From: SIG459 sp045538735
Lineage (GTDB): Bacteria > Bacillota > Clostridia > Oscillospirales > Oscillospiraceae
Direction: 5' to 3'
Assembly (NCBI GenBank): GCA_045538735.1
Contig: JAZSRY010000067.1
Location: 1 to 31,541 of the forward strand
Length of the DNA stretch: 31,541 nucleotides
The notes below the pieces were generated by a model that worked only from the letters and a program-made list of their open reading frames with translations, was not told where the DNA came from and made no database searches. Of the stretch, positions 31,071 to 31,541 are shown in pieces. Position 1 is the first letter of the stretch. Each line of letters starts with the position of its first letter. The position numbers and the translations under genes are program-made.

Positions 31071-31134
31071 TTGTATATATTGCAGCCGCATGATAAAATA
31101 ACTCATATAGACCGATACACTTGAATTTGTAGGT

Positions 31135-31202
31135 ATGTAAAGTCATGTTGCGGAAATGTAAAGCTGATGCGGTGGTGTTTTTTGCGTACTTTTTCTTATA
31201 AT
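31135..31202 (+). promoter_or_regulatory. Upstream region of the XRE gene with direct repeats
   Basis: TATAAT (31197-31202) lies 30 bases before the ATG, but no good -35 is present at 17 bases. Upstream, ATGTAAAG occurs twice (31135 and 31156), exactly 21 bases apart, as expected for an activator or repressor bound on one face of the helix. Confidence 0.55.
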
Positions 31203-31231
31203 GAAGTCATCACAGCCAAGGAGGTTTTACT

Positions 31232-31541
31232 ATGACATTGTCAGAAAAAATAGTTAGCCTTAGGAAGGCGCATAGATGGTCACAGGAAGATTTCGCAGAA
31301 AAACTGCATGTTTCACGGCAGGCAATCAGTCGTTGGGAAAATGGAACCGCACTGCCTGATGCACAAAATGTATTGCAGATCAGTAAACTGTTCGGAGTTA
31401 CAACAGATTATCTGTTGAATGATGATTATGAAAGTGACAAGGATATCCCCGCTGTCCAAGATGCAACACTGGAAAATGAGTGCTTAATTTCAAAAAAGAA
31501 AAAAGGACATCTGATAGCTGCAATTTGTTTTACAGTAGCGG
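31232..31541 (+). CDS. XRE-family transcriptional regulator, 5' part
   Basis: The first 103 residues are in the window. Residues 3-60 or so form a Cro/C1-type helix-turn-helix: LRKAHRWSQEDFAEKLHVS, then RQAISRWENGTALPDAQNVL, and LFGVTTDYLLNDD closing the domain. A basic KKKKG at 88-92 is followed by a hydrophobic run (HLIAAICFTVA), so the full protein probably has a membrane segment, as seen in many clostridial HTH membrane regulators. AAGGAGG precedes the ATG by 7 bases. The 3' end lies outside the window. The AT-rich composition contrasts with the neighbouring CapA-like gene. Confidence 0.92.
   Translation, partial: MTLSEKIVSLRKAHRWSQEDFAEKLHVSRQAISRWENGTALPDAQNVLQISKLFGVTTDYLLNDDYESDKDIPAVQDATLENECLISKKKKGHLIAAICFTVA

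Noticed and set aside
29653..31146. A 497-codon minus-strand frame over the CapA-like gene
   Set aside because: It is low-complexity Gly/Cys/Ser sequence opposite the Thr-Pro-Glu linker and shows no domain; the plus-strand gene has a promoter, ribosome site and terminator.

Overview
The window looks like chromosomal DNA from an anaerobic, spore-forming member of the Clostridia, probably a gut Oscillospiraceae-type bacterium. The signs are strong AAGGAGG ribosome sites, tRNAs with encoded CCA, a glycyl radical enzyme with its activase, PadR/HAAS/DUF4097 and DUF951 genes, a SpoIIQ-like M23 protein behind a sigma-F-type promoter, and palindromic intergenic repeats. The species cannot be named from the sequence alone.

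Layout. 1-3000: the end of an unknown gene, a palindromic repeat, a CoA-disulfide-reductase-like flavoprotein fused to rhodanese (minus), then about 700 bases packed with hairpins. 3000-5450: thioredoxin (minus), divergent from a padR-HAAS-DUF4097 operon whose promoter carries a dyad over the -10 box. 5450-9080: two tandem SDR oxidoreductases (minus), divergent from a ZIP metal transporter and a tRNA-dihydrouridine synthase. 9080-11500: a DUF1919 protein (minus), an MFS transporter (plus) and a small unknown protein (minus). 11560-12170: a symmetric 'ladder' of six hairpins, then a tRNA-Met/Glu/Val operon with a perfect consensus promoter. 12190-15650: SpoIIQ-like protein, a 274-bp element bounded by inverted repeats, then the rarA-DUF951-radical SAM operon. 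15780-18060: a cytidylate-kinase-like protein, then an SGNH hydrolase/DUF4358 lipoprotein pair. 18170-21170: a 999-residue ABC ATPase/permease. 21390-22330: tRNA-Asp, tRNA-Thr and a small lipoprotein. 22330-25740: glycyl radical enzyme and activase. 25900-31000: Na/Pi cotransporter, MalQ and a CapA-like protein. The window ends inside an XRE regulator.

Genes that probably work together: GRE with its activating enzyme; PadR with the HAAS membrane protein and the DUF4097 beta-repeat protein (envelope sensing); SGNH hydrolase with DUF4358 (envelope); and trxA with the second SDR gene, which share an 18-base promoter box at identical spacing. Most other genes are separate units, each with a recognisable promoter and terminator.

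The least-explained structures are the hairpin ladder (11575-11752), the inverted-repeat-bounded element that supplies the stop codon of the radical SAM gene (13031-13304), the shared GTGATTTTGTCAC box, and a GRE of unassigned substrate.
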